From Aerococcus loyolae (GTDB taxonomy: Bacteria; Bacillota; Bacilli; Lactobacillales; Aerococcaceae): a DNA stretch of 64,000 nucleotides. Below the pieces are notes generated by a model. The model made no database searches. It was not told the origin of the DNA and saw nothing but the letters and a program-made list of their open reading frames with translations. The stretch is taken from assembly GCF_002871915.2 (NCBI RefSeq), contig NZ_CP126958.1:1674001-1738000 (forward strand), read 5' to 3'. This document shows positions 16,051 to 25,533 of this stretch, piece after piece (the stretch's first letter is position 1; each line of letters starts with the position of its first letter). Position numbers and translations under genes: made by a program.

Positions 16051-19000
16051 TTAATCTTTTTTCTTTGATCCTAAAGCTAATGAAGCAAAGCCCAATAGTA
16101 CTGATACAGTAAGAGCTGCTGTCGACACACCTGCTACTGCTCCTGTTTGAGGTAGTTTAGTGTTAACAGATTGCTTATCCTTAACAACTTTTCTTGCAGA
16201 TTGAGGAGTGTCAGTCTTCTTAACAACTACATGGTTCGTTTGTTTAACGTTTGGTACACCTGGAGTGTTACCGCCTGGAGTGTCGCCGCCTGGGGTATTA
16301 CCGCCTGGAGTGTCGCCGCCCGGGGTATTACCGCCTGGGGTATTACCGCCTGGAGTGTCGCCACCTGGGGTAGTACCACCTGGAGTGTCGCCACCTGGGG
16401 TAGTACCACCTGGAGTGTCGCCGCCTGGAGTATTACCGCCTGGGGTACCTGGTTTATCTTCTTTCTTGCAGATGTTGCAAATGTAGCCTAAGTCGACCTT
16501 GGTTTTATCTGTGTATTCAATGATTAAATGTTTATTTTCATCAAAGTATACATTAACAATACCACGACCATCTTTACCGTCTTTACCATCGCGAACAATC
16601 GTTTCAGTCTTGGTGCCATCAGTATCAATTACAGTAATGGTATAGCTACCGTCTTTATTATCAGTTACGGTAACTTTTGGTGACTTGCCATCTTTACCAT
16701 CACGAATGATTGTTTCCTGAGTGGAGCCATCCACGTTCGTTACAATGATAGTATAGGTTCCGTTTTCATTATCACGAATGTCTACACGTGGAGACTGTCC
16801 ATCTTTACCATCGCGTACAAATTCACGTGAAATTTCTTTGTTATCACCATCGAAGACGATAATCCATTGACCCTTTTCGCCTTTATCATTTTGACCTGGC
16901 TGTACTTTAACTGAAGGAGTCTTACCGTCTTTGCCGTCCTTACCATCTTTACCATCTTTAACCACAGTGGTCGTTTGCGTACCATCTGGGTTGGTAATGG
17001 TAATAGTATGGGTCCCGTCGCCATTATCTGTCACTTCAGCGGTTGCAGATTTGCCATCCTTACCGTCTTTGATAACAGTTTCGGTCTTAGTGCCGTCTGG
17101 GTTAGTGATGGTTACGGTGTGGGTACCATTGCCGTTATCTGTCACTTCAGCCTTAGGTGACTTACCGTCTTTAACCACAGTGGTCGTTTGCGTACCATCT
17201 GGGTTAGTAATGGTAATGGTATGGGTGCCGTCACCGTTATCTGTCACTTCAGCAGTTGCAGACTTGCCATCCTTACCATCTTTGATAACAGTTTCAGTCT
17301 TAGTCCCATCTGGGTTGGTGATAGTTACGGTGTGAGTACCGTTGCCGTTATCTGTCACTTCGGCCTTTGGTGACTTACCATCTTTGCCGTCCTTACCATC
17401 TTTACCATCTTTAACCACAGTGGTCGTTTGCGTACCATCTGGGTTGGTAATAGTAATGGTATGGGTGCCGTCACCGTTATCTGTCACTTCAGCAGTTGCA
17501 GACTTGCCATCCTTACCATCTTTGATAACAGTTTCGGTCTTAGTGCCGTCTGGGTTAGTGATGGTTACAGTGTGAGTTCCATTGCCGTTGTCTGTCACGT
17601 TAGCCTTAGGTGATTTACCATCAGCTACGAATTCAGTTGAGACGATTTCATCTTCAGTGAACTTGCCGTCACCGTTCTTATCGAAGTAAGAGATGATCCA
17701 TTGACCTGGTTCGCCTGCTTCATTTGGTCCCTTCACGACGTGAACGTAAGCGGATTTACCATTTTGACCAGGGTCGCCTTTTTCACCCTTAGCACCGTCT
17801 TTGATAACAGTTTCAGTCTTAGTGCCATCTGGGTTGGTGATAGTTACGGTGTGAGTACCGTTGCCGTTATCTGTGACTTCAGCCTTAGGTGACTTACCGT
17901 CTTTACCAGGGTCGCCCTTGTCACCTTTTTCGCCCTTGTCACCGTCTTTAACCACAGTTGTGGTCTGGCTGCCGTCTGGGTTGGTAATAGTAATGGTATG
18001 GGTGCCGTCACCGTTATCTGTCACTTCAGCAGTTGCAGACTTGCCATCCTTACCATCTTTGATAACAGTTTCGCTCTTAGTGCCGTCTGGGTTAGTGATG
18101 GTTACAGTGTGAGTTCCATTGCCGTTGTCTGTCACGTTAGCCTTAGGTGATTTACCATCAGCTACGAATTCAGTTGAGACGATTTCATCTTCAGTGAACT
18201 TGCCGTCACCGTTCTTATCGAAGTAAGAGATGATCCATTGACCTGGTTCGCCTGCTTCATTTGGTCCCTTCACGACGTGAACATAGGATGACTTACCGTT
18301 TTCACCATTCTTACCTGGCGCACCATCTTTACTATCAGCTACAAATTCACGTGAGACTACTTCATCTTCGCCAAATTGGCTATCGCCATTCTTATCAAAG
18401 TAGGTGATAATCCATTTACCTTGGCGGCCTTCTTGGTCTGTACCTGGTTCAAGTTTGACAAATGATGATTTGCCGTCCTTAGGTTCAACGATTTCTTTCG
18501 TCCCAATTTCACGGATTTCAGGTTGGGGCTCCAGCTCACGCACACGACTGACTTCAGTAAAGTAAGATTTATAATTCTTACCATCTACTTGAATGGTATC
18601 CTTACCTGTTTCTGTTGTTTCAACAAGTTCATGTTTATAAATAATGCGGTCGCGGCCCTTCACACCACCTTGAACAACAACGGTTACCCCTTTAGGTAAA
18701 TTGTTATTTTCACGGGTTTGAACTTCGAATGGAACTTCTTCAGTCGTCATTTCAAAGCTGGTGTATTTTTTATCTTCTTTTTTCTCTTCTTTGTAGAAGC
18801 CAGCGTCAACAGTCAGGTCATTGCCATTTTCAAGGGTAACAACTACTTGATTGCCGCGTGAATTCTTACCAACTGTGCCTTGGTTTGCTTGAGTTGGTAG
18901 ATAGCCAGCTGGTGTATCAAAGGACACAATGTATACGCCGGTAGGTTTTTGAAGGAAGTGGTAGTTGCCTTGTGCATCCGTTACGGTAGATTCAATGACT

Positions 19001-20577
19001 TCACCACGTGCATCACGTAAGGTTACTTTAACCCCTGCAATACCAGTTTCACCTTCATCTTGGATGCCATTCTTATTGGCATCGTCCCATACGTAGTCCC
19101 CAATATTATATTCTTGAGCGACTTGGCCTGTACCATCCGCTTTATTGGTTTCTTTCGTAATATCAAAGGTCCAGTAGAATGGCGAATTGTTCGCATATAA
19201 GGTACCCTTGGCAGATACAGTGGTTTGCCCATCTGCTGCTGGTTTAAACTTAGTATCTACAGTGTAGTAATAAGCATCGGTAGTGCCGTTAGGTAGTTCG
19301 ATAAAGATACCATCAGGCGTACGTTTGATATTTAAGTTATTGGTTACTTCTTGGAGGGTATTTGGATTGTGATATAAGCTTTGGTTAATTTCTTGACCTT
19401 TAGGGATCCGGTAAACATGGACCGTATCCGATGGGCTAAAGCTTGTGTCACTTTGAGCATCCTTCTTAGTAATCGCAATTGTTGGAACACCAGGGTTTAA
19501 ATGTCGGTTAACTGCTTGGTAATCTGCTTCTAGTGGATAAGCACCAGTTTGCAGGTTGATGTGTGTCGCATTGGCTACCCCTTGAACACGGAAACTCTGC
19601 TCATTTCCGTCGATATTTTGAACGAGGATCTCGTTACTTACACCTGTTCGTTGATCTCTACCAATGCCTTGATAATCTACATTTATCACGTGGCTTTGAG
19701 AACGGTCGCCTACTGATACCATGATCGTCTGAGGGCCATCTTGGGGAACAGTTTTCGGATCGATAAAGATTGGGAAGCTGACATTTGCCTTAACATTATT
19801 CAGCAATTCAGCTGTAGGTGTTAAGACATAGCGAATCCGACGTTGGTCTTGTGGCAGGATAACTGGTTCAGCTAGAACGGCCCCTTTGAAGTAAATTGGC
19901 TTAAGAGAAACCGCAGCATCTTGCATTACCCCATTCAGGTTCACATTGTTGCTATATTGAATATCAAAATAGTCACCAGCTTTAGCGCCATTGCCAATAT
20001 TGAAAGATGTATCAACACGTAAAGACCCACTTGCCTGAGGTTGAACGGTTCCTTCTCCTACTCGACTCTTTGGATTTGAAATGTTGATTTCAACATTTTG
20101 AATCTCACTATTCACGTTTTTCCCTGGAATCTGGCTAGCATTAGCATACAAGGCTAAACGTTCTTTTGTATCGTCCTTAGCCGCATCTGCTGCATAAAAA
20201 CCTGCGCGTTCAGGCCTTTCTTGGTCTCCTGCTTCTGCATTCTTCCCATCCGGGTTTTGGTCATTTTCAGCTTTAGCTTCCTCTTTTTCAGAAGCTACGA
20301 CTGTGTCAGATTCAGTCGCGCTTGTTTCTGGCAAGCTTGGCTGAGCTTCTGTCACTTCACTGGTTTCATTACTACTTGGTGCTGATACAGTTTCAGCGAC
20401 AGGTGCACTTACTTCTTGGTTACTTGCAGCTTCAACGACTGCTGCATTCCCCATGAAAAGTAAGCCAGCTACTACCACTACTGATGCAACGCCAACATTC
20501 AAACGTTTAATTGAATAACGATAAAATTTATTACTTCTTTTTTTCTGAAGTAATTTAAGATTATTCTTACCAATCAT
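16051..20577 (-). CDS. YSIRK-type, LPQTG-anchored repeat-rich surface adhesin
   Basis: A 1508-residue cell-wall protein. The N-terminus has a YSIRK-like signal (YSIKRLNVGVASVVVVAG, cleaved near VEA-AS), then a Ser/Glu-rich stretch and a putative ligand-binding region to about 490. An SdrD B-like domain (NIGDYVWDDANKNGIQDEGE, about 491-594) and a G5-like domain (600-690) follow. EF-hand-like loops of the form DKNGDGKFTEDE occur three times in all, at about 726, 789 and once more further on. Alternating beta modules (KSPKAEVTDNGNGTHTVTI / KSATAEVTDNGDGTHTITI) with collagen-like GxK/D linkers run to about 1340. A TPGGx stalk (1377-1441) and LPQTG, hydrophobic segment and KKKD tail end it. GGAGGGG precedes the ATG. 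Sortase A should anchor it; ligand unknown. Confidence 0.93.
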   Translation of the reverse strand: MIGKNNLKLLQKKRSNKFYRYSIKRLNVGVASVVVVAGLLFMGNAAVVEAASNQEVSAPVAETVSAPSSNETSEVTEAQPSLPETSATESDTVVASEKEEAKAENDQNPDGKNAEAGDQERPERAGFYAADAAKDDTKERLALYANASQIPGKNVNSEIQNVEINISNPKSRVGEGTVQPQASGSLRVDTSFNIGNGAKAGDYFDIQYSNNVNLNGVMQDAAVSLKPIYFKGAVLAEPVILPQDQRRIRYVLTPTAELLNNVKANVSFPIFIDPKTVPQDGPQTIMVSVGDRSQSHVINVDYQGIGRDQRTGVSNEILVQNIDGNEQSFRVQGVANATHINLQTGAYPLEADYQAVNRHLNPGVPTIAITKKDAQSDTSFSPSDTVHVYRIPKGQEINQSLYHNPNTLQEVTNNLNIKRTPDGIFIELPNGTTDAYYYTVDTKFKPAADGQTTVSAKGTLYANNSPFYWTFDITKETNKADGTGQVAQEYNIGDYVWDDANKNGIQDEGETGIAGVKVTLRDARGEVIESTVTDAQGNYHFLQKPTGVYIVSFDTPAGYLPTQANQGTVGKNSRGNQVVVTLENGNDLTVDAGFYKEEKKEDKKYTSFEMTTEEVPFEVQTRENNNLPKGVTVVVQGGVKGRDRIIYKHELVETTETGKDTIQVDGKNYKSYFTEVSRVRELEPQPEIREIGTKEIVEPKDGKSSFVKLEPGTDQEGRQGKWIITYFDKNGDSQFGEDEVVSREFVADSKDGAPGKNGENGKSSYVHVVKGPNEAGEPGQWIISYFDKNGDGKFTEDEIVSTEFVADGKSPKANVTDNGNGTHTVTITNPDGTKSETVIKDGKDGKSATAEVTDNGDGTHTITITNPDGSQTTTVVKDGDKGEKGDKGDPGKDGKSPKAEVTDNGNGTHTVTITNPDGTKTETVIKDGAKGEKGDPGQNGKSAYVHVVKGPNEAGEPGQWIISYFDKNGDGKFTEDEIVSTEFVADGKSPKANVTDNGNGTHTVTITNPDGTKTETVIKDGKDGKSATAEVTDNGDGTHTITITNPDGTQTTTVVKDGKDGKDGKDGKSPKAEVTDNGNGTHTVTITNPDGTKTETVIKDGKDGKSATAEVTDNGDGTHTITITNPDGTQTTTVVKDGKSPKAEVTDNGNGTHTVTITNPDGTKTETVIKDGKDGKSATAEVTDNGDGTHTITITNPDGTQTTTVVKDGKDGKDGKDGKTPSVKVQPGQNDKGEKGQWIIVFDGDNKEISREFVRDGKDGQSPRVDIRDNENGTYTIIVTNVDGSTQETIIRDGKDGKSPKVTVTDNKDGSYTITVIDTDGTKTETIVRDGKDGKDGRGIVNVYFDENKHLIIEYTDKTKVDLGYICNICKKEDKPGTPGGNTPGGDTPGGTTPGGDTPGGTTPGGDTPGGNTPGGNTPGGDTPGGNTPGGDTPGGNTPGVPNVKQTNHVVVKKTDTPQSARKVVKDKQSVNTKLPQTGAVAGVSTAALTVSVLLGFASLALGSKKKD
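16255..16446 (-). repeat. 15-bp tandem repeat encoding the TPGG[D/N/T] stalk
   Basis: About 13 copies of a five-codon unit (T-P-G-G-D/N/T) form the wall-spanning part of the surface protein. Copies differ mainly in the fifth codon. Slippage could change stalk length in frame. Confidence 0.9.
17440..18283 (-). repeat. Near-identical direct repeats of about 305 bp, 537 bp apart, inside the adhesin gene
   Basis: 17440-17746 and 17977-18283 agree almost base for base; I see one difference in TTTCGGTCT versus TTTCGCTCT. The 537-bp period equals 179 codons, so unequal recombination would add or remove one EF-hand plus beta-module block in frame. Confidence 0.85.
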
Positions 20578-20826
20578 AAATTCCCCTCCGTTTTCTTTAG
20601 TTTAAAAAATAGATCATCGCTTAAATCAATCTAAGCATGAGAATCGTACAAAAAAAAACGCAAGGATTTCATCAAATAATACTGATATTTATTTTTGATT
20701 ATTTTAAAATAAATAATGCAAATATAAAATAAATTCAAATAACAGTAGGTTTTTAATCTTAATTGTCTAAATAATAAGGAAATATTCAACGCAATTAAAA
20801 TACATTTTTGTTCCATGTAAAAAAAA

Positions 20827-20848
20827 GATGAAGTCATTCGGCTTCATC
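20827..20848 (-). terminator. Orphan intrinsic terminator
   Basis: GATGAAG/CTTCATC stem then eight T on the minus strand. The nearest intact minus-strand gene upstream ends at 22108, so it probably served a gene that has been lost. Confidence 0.65.
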
Positions 20849-21293
20849 TCCTTTCCAATTGACTATATATGTTGGATATGCTAGATAGTTTACGTATATT
20901 TGTGAAGAATCAATAAAGGTGACGTGGGAGATATTACAAATGGCATTGAATCAAATTTATCAAATTACATAAATATATTAATTAATAGCCGTAATATCCT
21001 GCTAAATAAAAAATCTGGCTTATATGTAATTATTCTTCGCTCACTTTAAACTTTAATTTATTTTACAAATAAACTGTATATATTTATCAATAAATACGAT
21101 TATTATTTTTATTTATATACTAAATTATTGGCTTTTCTTATAGTTTTTAGAATTTCTTCCTTCTATAAGCATTTATTTTAACAATGTTTAGTGTGTAATT
21201 TCTAGAGCTAAGTTTATTTACTGAAAGCTAACGCTATAGTTCTTTTGAAGGTAAATATTAAATAACATCATTCTCCTTAACTACCACGCCATA

Positions 21294-21348
21294 AAGTGCC
21301 CACTCCCTGTCTCCCCCCAGGCCAGGTCAGCCTGGGGCTGTCCTGACT
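21294..21348 (-). repeat. GC-rich inverted repeat, right copy
   Basis: On the minus strand it reads CAGGACAG ... AGGCTGACCTGGCC ... AGACAGGG ... GTGGGCACT, matching 15795-15851 on the + strand. The pair encloses 5.4 kb whose only intact gene is the LPQTG protein. Confidence 0.75.
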
Positions 21349-22107
21349 ATCGCCCCCAGTAGTCCACCCCTGCTACGACCCGATGAGCCAAGTTAAGCTA
21401 AATAACAAAAAGTTTCCCTAAAGTTTGCTGACCTTGAGTCAAGGCCTCAAGGTCTCCACTATGGGGGACGCTTCTTCTAATATAAATTCTGATTGCCAAC
21501 TCCAGCTTGTCTCACACGGTAATATATTCGAGTCAGGAGTGGGATTAGGGGCTAACATACAAAAAGGACTATAAGTCTAAATCTAATCTCCCAAAAGATG
21601 AACTCAAAATCCAACTTTAGGGGCACTACATCTAACTTAATGATTGCACTCATTAAGTTAACTATCAAACTGATAGACCTATTCAAACAATTCAATTTTA
21701 AGGGTTCTAGTAAATTATCTATCCCTAATATAATTAATCATAAACAAAAGGATAAAGATAGTAAAGATTGCAATACTAATATCAGTAACCTTTTACAACA
21801 CTTAACCCTTGATACAACAACACCAATCAAAATAGTTTTTTATAAGAATTATTTGAGTCGATAAATGAATGCGCTTCCTTCCAACTAGTAGAAGGAAATA
21901 GCCGAAATAAATGAGATATGTAATAAAAAAGAGCCAGAAAATAGCTTCCTTTAGATTCATCTATCTCACAATTTCTTATGAAGATTTCCATGAACAATAT
22001 AACAAGATTTAATAGTACGTGATGATTCAGAATTTTATAAGAATCCGATTTAATAATCTTTGCAAGCTCCTAACGATGGCTAACAATCCCTTTCCATAAT
22101 TATCTTA

Positions 22108-22440
22108 TTATTTTAAAAATTTTTCATTAATATAAGTTATCAATATTGATCCCAAAAACCCTGCTAAAATATAATTTAAACCATACTTAAGCTCCCATTT
22201 TGAAAGAATATAAAAGTTTAAAATAAACAATAAATCACATAAAACCAACTTTATTTGTATTTGAGAAGAAAATTTCAACGTTTTCCACCCTACAATACTT
22301 CCTCCAACCAACATTAAAATTACCCAAATACTTAGTGGGGATGATGAACTATGTAAATAAATCGAGAAAAATCCTAATAAAGATACCATCAACATAATAT
22401 AACCTAATAACGCTAGTCTCTGCTCTCTCGAGGACAACAT
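22108..22440 (-). CDS. Small four-helix membrane protein, function unknown
   Basis: This 110-residue product has hydrophobic segments at about 10-28, 36-53, 62-79 and 87-104, ends in NEKFLK, and has AGAGGTGG before its ATG. I do not recognise a family. It is AT-rich compared with its neighbours and lies at the edge of the island-like region, so it may be part of the acquired DNA. Confidence 0.6.
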   Translation of the reverse strand: MLSSREQRLALLGYIMLMVSLLGFFSIYLHSSSSPLSIWVILMLVGGSIVGWKTLKFSSQIQIKLVLCDLLFILNFYILSKWELKYGLNYILAGFLGSILITYINEKFLK

Positions 22441-22638
22441 AAAACCACCTCTAAATATTTTTTGATAGCGTTTTCACTTTCACTTTAGTAATACTCTTAG
22501 TTAAAATCAAATAAAAAGGCTTGAATTGGAACTTGTAATTTGCGTAGCAAGGCTTTCTTTAAACGAATAAAATGAGCAGATTAGGGGCAAGTGTCAATAC
22601 CAGATTTATAATAATACAGATATTATAGAACCTAAAAT

Positions 22639-22679
22639 AACCCCCAAAAGTTGAATCTTGAATTCAACTTTTGGGGGTT
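22639..22679 (-). terminator. nrdJ terminator with an 18-bp perfect stem
   Basis: AACCCCCAAAAGTTGAAT pairs perfectly with ATTCAACTTTTGGGGGTT across a 5-nt loop; the minus strand continues ATTTTAGG. It is longer than usual for an intrinsic terminator. Confidence 0.75.
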
Positions 22680-22717
22680 ACTACATTAATCTAGTTTATT
22701 CTTTTAAAGTTATTTTA

Positions 22718-25297
22718 TTATAAGCCGCATTTTAATTGGGCGAAGCAATTGGAGCAAGTGTTGCAGCCGCCAATTTCTTCCACAATCCCGGTCCGGCAAA
22801 TTGGGCAGGTATTGCCAAGTTCGCTACCGAAGACGACTTCTTCATTGGCTTCAGCTTGGGCTTGGTCGACTAATTGACGTAATTCGTCACTGTCATCAAC
22901 GACAACCACATCGGCTTGTTTGTTTTGATCGGCTTGGGAAGCTTGGTCACTGTCTTCATGTTCATCCTTATTTAAGGTGAGAACTTGGGAATCCCGCGAC
23001 CCGTCAACATAAACGGTCCCACCCTTAGCGCCACCTTCATAAAGTTTTTCATAGACTTCAGCCACTTGGTTAACAGCGTAACCCTTAGGTGCGTTCACCG
23101 TCTTAGAAATGGAGCTATCTACCCAACGTTGGATAGTGGTTTGCACATCAACGTGTTCTCTTGGGCTTAAGTCCATGGCTGAAACAAAGAAGTCAGGGAG
23201 ATGGTCAGCATCGGCTTCTGGATGTTGGTCCAGGTATTCTTGGACGATATCAGCATTCACTTCAATGAATTTACCTAAGCGACCAGTCCGGTAGTATTTA
23301 AAGGCAAAGTAAGGTTCTAGCCCGGTAGAAACATTCATCATGGTCCCGGTACTTCCGGTTGGCGCCACGGTAAGTAAGTGGGAGTTGCGGATTCCGTACT
23401 TCAAGACGCCTTCACGGATACTTTCAGGCATTCTTTGCATGAAACCGGATTGGACAAAGCGTTCTCTTAATGCTTGGGTTTCTTCTTCTGTTTCTCCAAT
23501 TAAGAAGGGGAAGCTGCCCCGTTCTTTGGCGAGTTCGATGGAGGTTTGGTAAGCCGTTACGGCGATGGTTTCAAAGACTTCATCGACTAATTGATTACCT
23601 TCCTCAGAGCCATAGCGTTTTTCACAGTAGATTAAGAGGTCAGCCAGGCCCATTACCCCTAAACCAATCCGACGTTCACCGAGCGCTTGTTTCTTGTTGG
23701 CTTCCAAGAAGTAAGGTGTGGCATCGATGACGTTATCTTGCATGCGGATGGCGGTAGCTACCGTTTCTTGTAATTTTTCTTTATCGAGACGTTTGTTTTC
23801 CTTATCTGCCATTTGGGCCAGGTTAATGGCACCCAGATTACATACAGAATAAGGCGCTAGTGGTTGTTCCCCACAAGGGTTAGTCGCCACCACCTTTTGA
23901 CCATAAGCCACAGCATTGGTGTCTTCGTTGGCCCGGTCAATAAAGAAAATCCCAGGTTCGGCCGCATAGGTGGCACAGATGTTGATCAATTGCCATAGTT
24001 CTTTGGCAGGTAGGGTCCGGTAATCGGTAATTTCATGACCCATGGCTTCCCACTCGCGCACATCGCCAACTTCTTGCCATTGGCTATCATAGGCTTCCAT
24101 TTCTTCTTGGTCATATTTTTCCACTGCGGGGAAGCGTAGGGTCCAATCCTTGCCTTCCTTAACAGCTTCCATAAAGTCGGAGGAAATCGCTACCGAAATA
24201 TTGGCCCCAGTTAAGAAGTCCGGTTCATTGACTTCGTAGTGACCACCCAGTTCCAAGTTTTCCTTGGCTTCCGCATAGGCGGCATCACTCACCTCACCGC
24301 CTTGTTTTTCCTTGAGGTCAACGACCGCTTGGAACATGTCAATTTGAGCTGGGGTGGAGTAGACGAATTTTAACTTTTCATCGACTAATTGCTTAATGTA
24401 GCTGTCCTTGGAGCTTTCTTTGATAAATTGAAGGATGCGAGGGTTTTGCATCTTAGAAATGATAAATTCTAAAATATCTGGATGCCAGTCAGCTAACATG
24501 ATCATTTGGGCCCCACGACGGCTGCCCCCTTGTTCCACCAAGTGGGTTAATTGGGCAATGTCGTCCAACCAAGAAACTGCTCCAGAGGACTTGCCGTTAA
24601 CCCCACGAACTAAAGAATGACGTGGTCTTAGGGTAGAGCCATTGGTCCCTACACCCCCACCACGAGACATAATTTCCATGACTTCCTTACGGTGGTCAGC
24701 AATCCCACCCCGAGAGTCAGGCACGTAAGGCATCACGTAGCAGTTAAAGTAGGTCACGTCAGTTCCTGACCCAGCACCATATAAAACCCGGCCCGCTGGC
24801 ACGAAGTTTCCAGCCGCTTCTTCGCGGAAGAAGGCTGCTTCGATGTCTTGACGGTGGTCTTCGTCACGGTCAATGGCTGCTAGACCATGGGCGTTCCGTT
24901 TAGCAATTTGTTCATAGTAGATTTCTAAAGGTTTGTCGATTTCATCCAAGGGGCGTTGAACAATACCAGTTTCCTGTTCTTCTCCCATTAAGGAACCACG
25001 ATAAGCTTCTTCAACCCAAATGGTTACTGTCTTATTATCAATGGCTTGGACAATCCCAATCCCCCGTCCAGGATATTGAGGGTCAGGACGGACAGTTAGG
25101 ACCACCAAGTCACCTGGAGCCAGGGTTTCCTTCATGGTATCTTTAAAGGAATAACGGTCCAACATGACCATCCGACTAATCCCAGAAAAGCTTTTGTTCA
25201 TGTCTTCTGTCATCGGATAAACTTGGGGAAAGGATTGGATGGCTTGGTTGAGGGCCTCTTTATTCCATTCCACTATATTCTTCATCGCAGTTTCCAT
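22718..25297 (-). CDS. nrdJ: Adenosylcobalamin-dependent ribonucleotide reductase (class II)
   Basis: The 859-residue enzyme reduces ribonucleotides to deoxyribonucleotides using a radical from adenosylcobalamin. It has the active-site string ATNPCGEQPLAPYSVCNLGA (Asn, Cys, Glu of the catalytic centre), the GRRIGLGVMGLADL and APTGSTGTMMNVSTG phosphate-site motifs and a C-terminal Cys-rich tail (CPICRTG..CNTCSNCFAQLKC) for redox regeneration or zinc. No radical-generating beta subunit or NrdG is nearby. Transcription probably starts at a strong promoter preceded by two NrdR boxes. AAAGGAG precedes the ATG at 25297. Confidence 0.95.
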   Translation of the reverse strand: METAMKNIVEWNKEALNQAIQSFPQVYPMTEDMNKSFSGISRMVMLDRYSFKDTMKETLAPGDLVVLTVRPDPQYPGRGIGIVQAIDNKTVTIWVEEAYRGSLMGEEQETGIVQRPLDEIDKPLEIYYEQIAKRNAHGLAAIDRDEDHRQDIEAAFFREEAAGNFVPAGRVLYGAGSGTDVTYFNCYVMPYVPDSRGGIADHRKEVMEIMSRGGGVGTNGSTLRPRHSLVRGVNGKSSGAVSWLDDIAQLTHLVEQGGSRRGAQMIMLADWHPDILEFIISKMQNPRILQFIKESSKDSYIKQLVDEKLKFVYSTPAQIDMFQAVVDLKEKQGGEVSDAAYAEAKENLELGGHYEVNEPDFLTGANISVAISSDFMEAVKEGKDWTLRFPAVEKYDQEEMEAYDSQWQEVGDVREWEAMGHEITDYRTLPAKELWQLINICATYAAEPGIFFIDRANEDTNAVAYGQKVVATNPCGEQPLAPYSVCNLGAINLAQMADKENKRLDKEKLQETVATAIRMQDNVIDATPYFLEANKKQALGERRIGLGVMGLADLLIYCEKRYGSEEGNQLVDEVFETIAVTAYQTSIELAKERGSFPFLIGETEEETQALRERFVQSGFMQRMPESIREGVLKYGIRNSHLLTVAPTGSTGTMMNVSTGLEPYFAFKYYRTGRLGKFIEVNADIVQEYLDQHPEADADHLPDFFVSAMDLSPREHVDVQTTIQRWVDSSISKTVNAPKGYAVNQVAEVYEKLYEGGAKGGTVYVDGSRDSQVLTLNKDEHEDSDQASQADQNKQADVVVVDDSDELRQLVDQAQAEANEEVVFGSELGNTCPICRTGIVEEIGGCNTCSNCFAQLKCGL

Positions 25298-25395
25298 AAT
25301 GAATCTCCTTTATACTTTACTTATTAGTAGACTTTTCAGCTGCTTTAGCGTGAGTTAAGTTAATGGTCTATCGGCTAAAAATTAGCTGCATTGCT

Positions 25396-25478
25396 ATTAT
25401 AGGAAAAACTTAAGCATAAAGCAAGCTAAAAATCAATATATAGTATCAATTAAAAAGCAACAACACTATATGTAGTGT
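25396..25478 (-). promoter_or_regulatory. nrdJ promoter with two NrdR-type boxes
   Basis: Minus strand: -35 TTGCTT (25419-25424), 17 bp, -10 TATAAT (25396-25401). Upstream lie ATACTATATATTGATT (25431-25446) and ACACTACATATAGTGT (25463-25478), which fit the NrdR box acaCwAtATaTwGtgt. Their starts are 32 bp apart, about three helical turns, the spacing typical of NrdR box pairs. The second box overlaps a rpoC terminator hairpin. Confidence 0.8.
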
Positions 25479-25484
25479 TGTTGC
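25457..25484 (-). terminator. Second (distal) terminator after rpoC
   Basis: GCAACAACACTA/TAGTGTTGTTGC perfect 12-bp stem followed by TTTTTAATT on the minus strand. The same bases contain an NrdR-type box. Confidence 0.8.
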
Positions 25485-25533
25485 TTGACTCAAATTGGTT
25501 AAAGCCCAGTCTCATCGCCTTGGGCAAAAAGAG

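Larger units (their letters stand above)
20578..22107. other. AT-rich gene-poor stretch upstream of the surface protein
   Basis: About 1.5 kb without a convincing gene. It holds a minus-strand terminator with no gene (20827-20848), the right GC-rich inverted repeat (21294-21348), an ACCTTGAG..CTCAAGGT hairpin near 21431-21453 and an 88-codon + strand frame at 21598-21864 without a ribosome binding site. It looks like decayed DNA of an acquired region. Confidence 0.55.

Noticed and set aside
16255..16446. Regular short repeats that could be mistaken for a CRISPR array
   Set aside because: The 15-bp unit is in frame, encodes TPGG[D/N/T] and has no spacers. No cas gene is present.
16931..17575. 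Long + strand frames rich in Val/Ser/Leu opposite the adhesin gene
   Set aside because: They mirror the repetitive coding strand and have no binding site or independent features.
21598..21864. An 88-codon + strand frame in the AT-rich stretch
   Set aside because: No ribosome binding site, no recognised domain and composition typical of random AT-rich DNA; described only as part of the gap.
25298..25395. Cobalamin riboswitch before nrdJ or pduO
   Set aside because: Leaders are short (about 90 nt and less) and lack the B12-box pattern; NrdR-type boxes explain the control region better.
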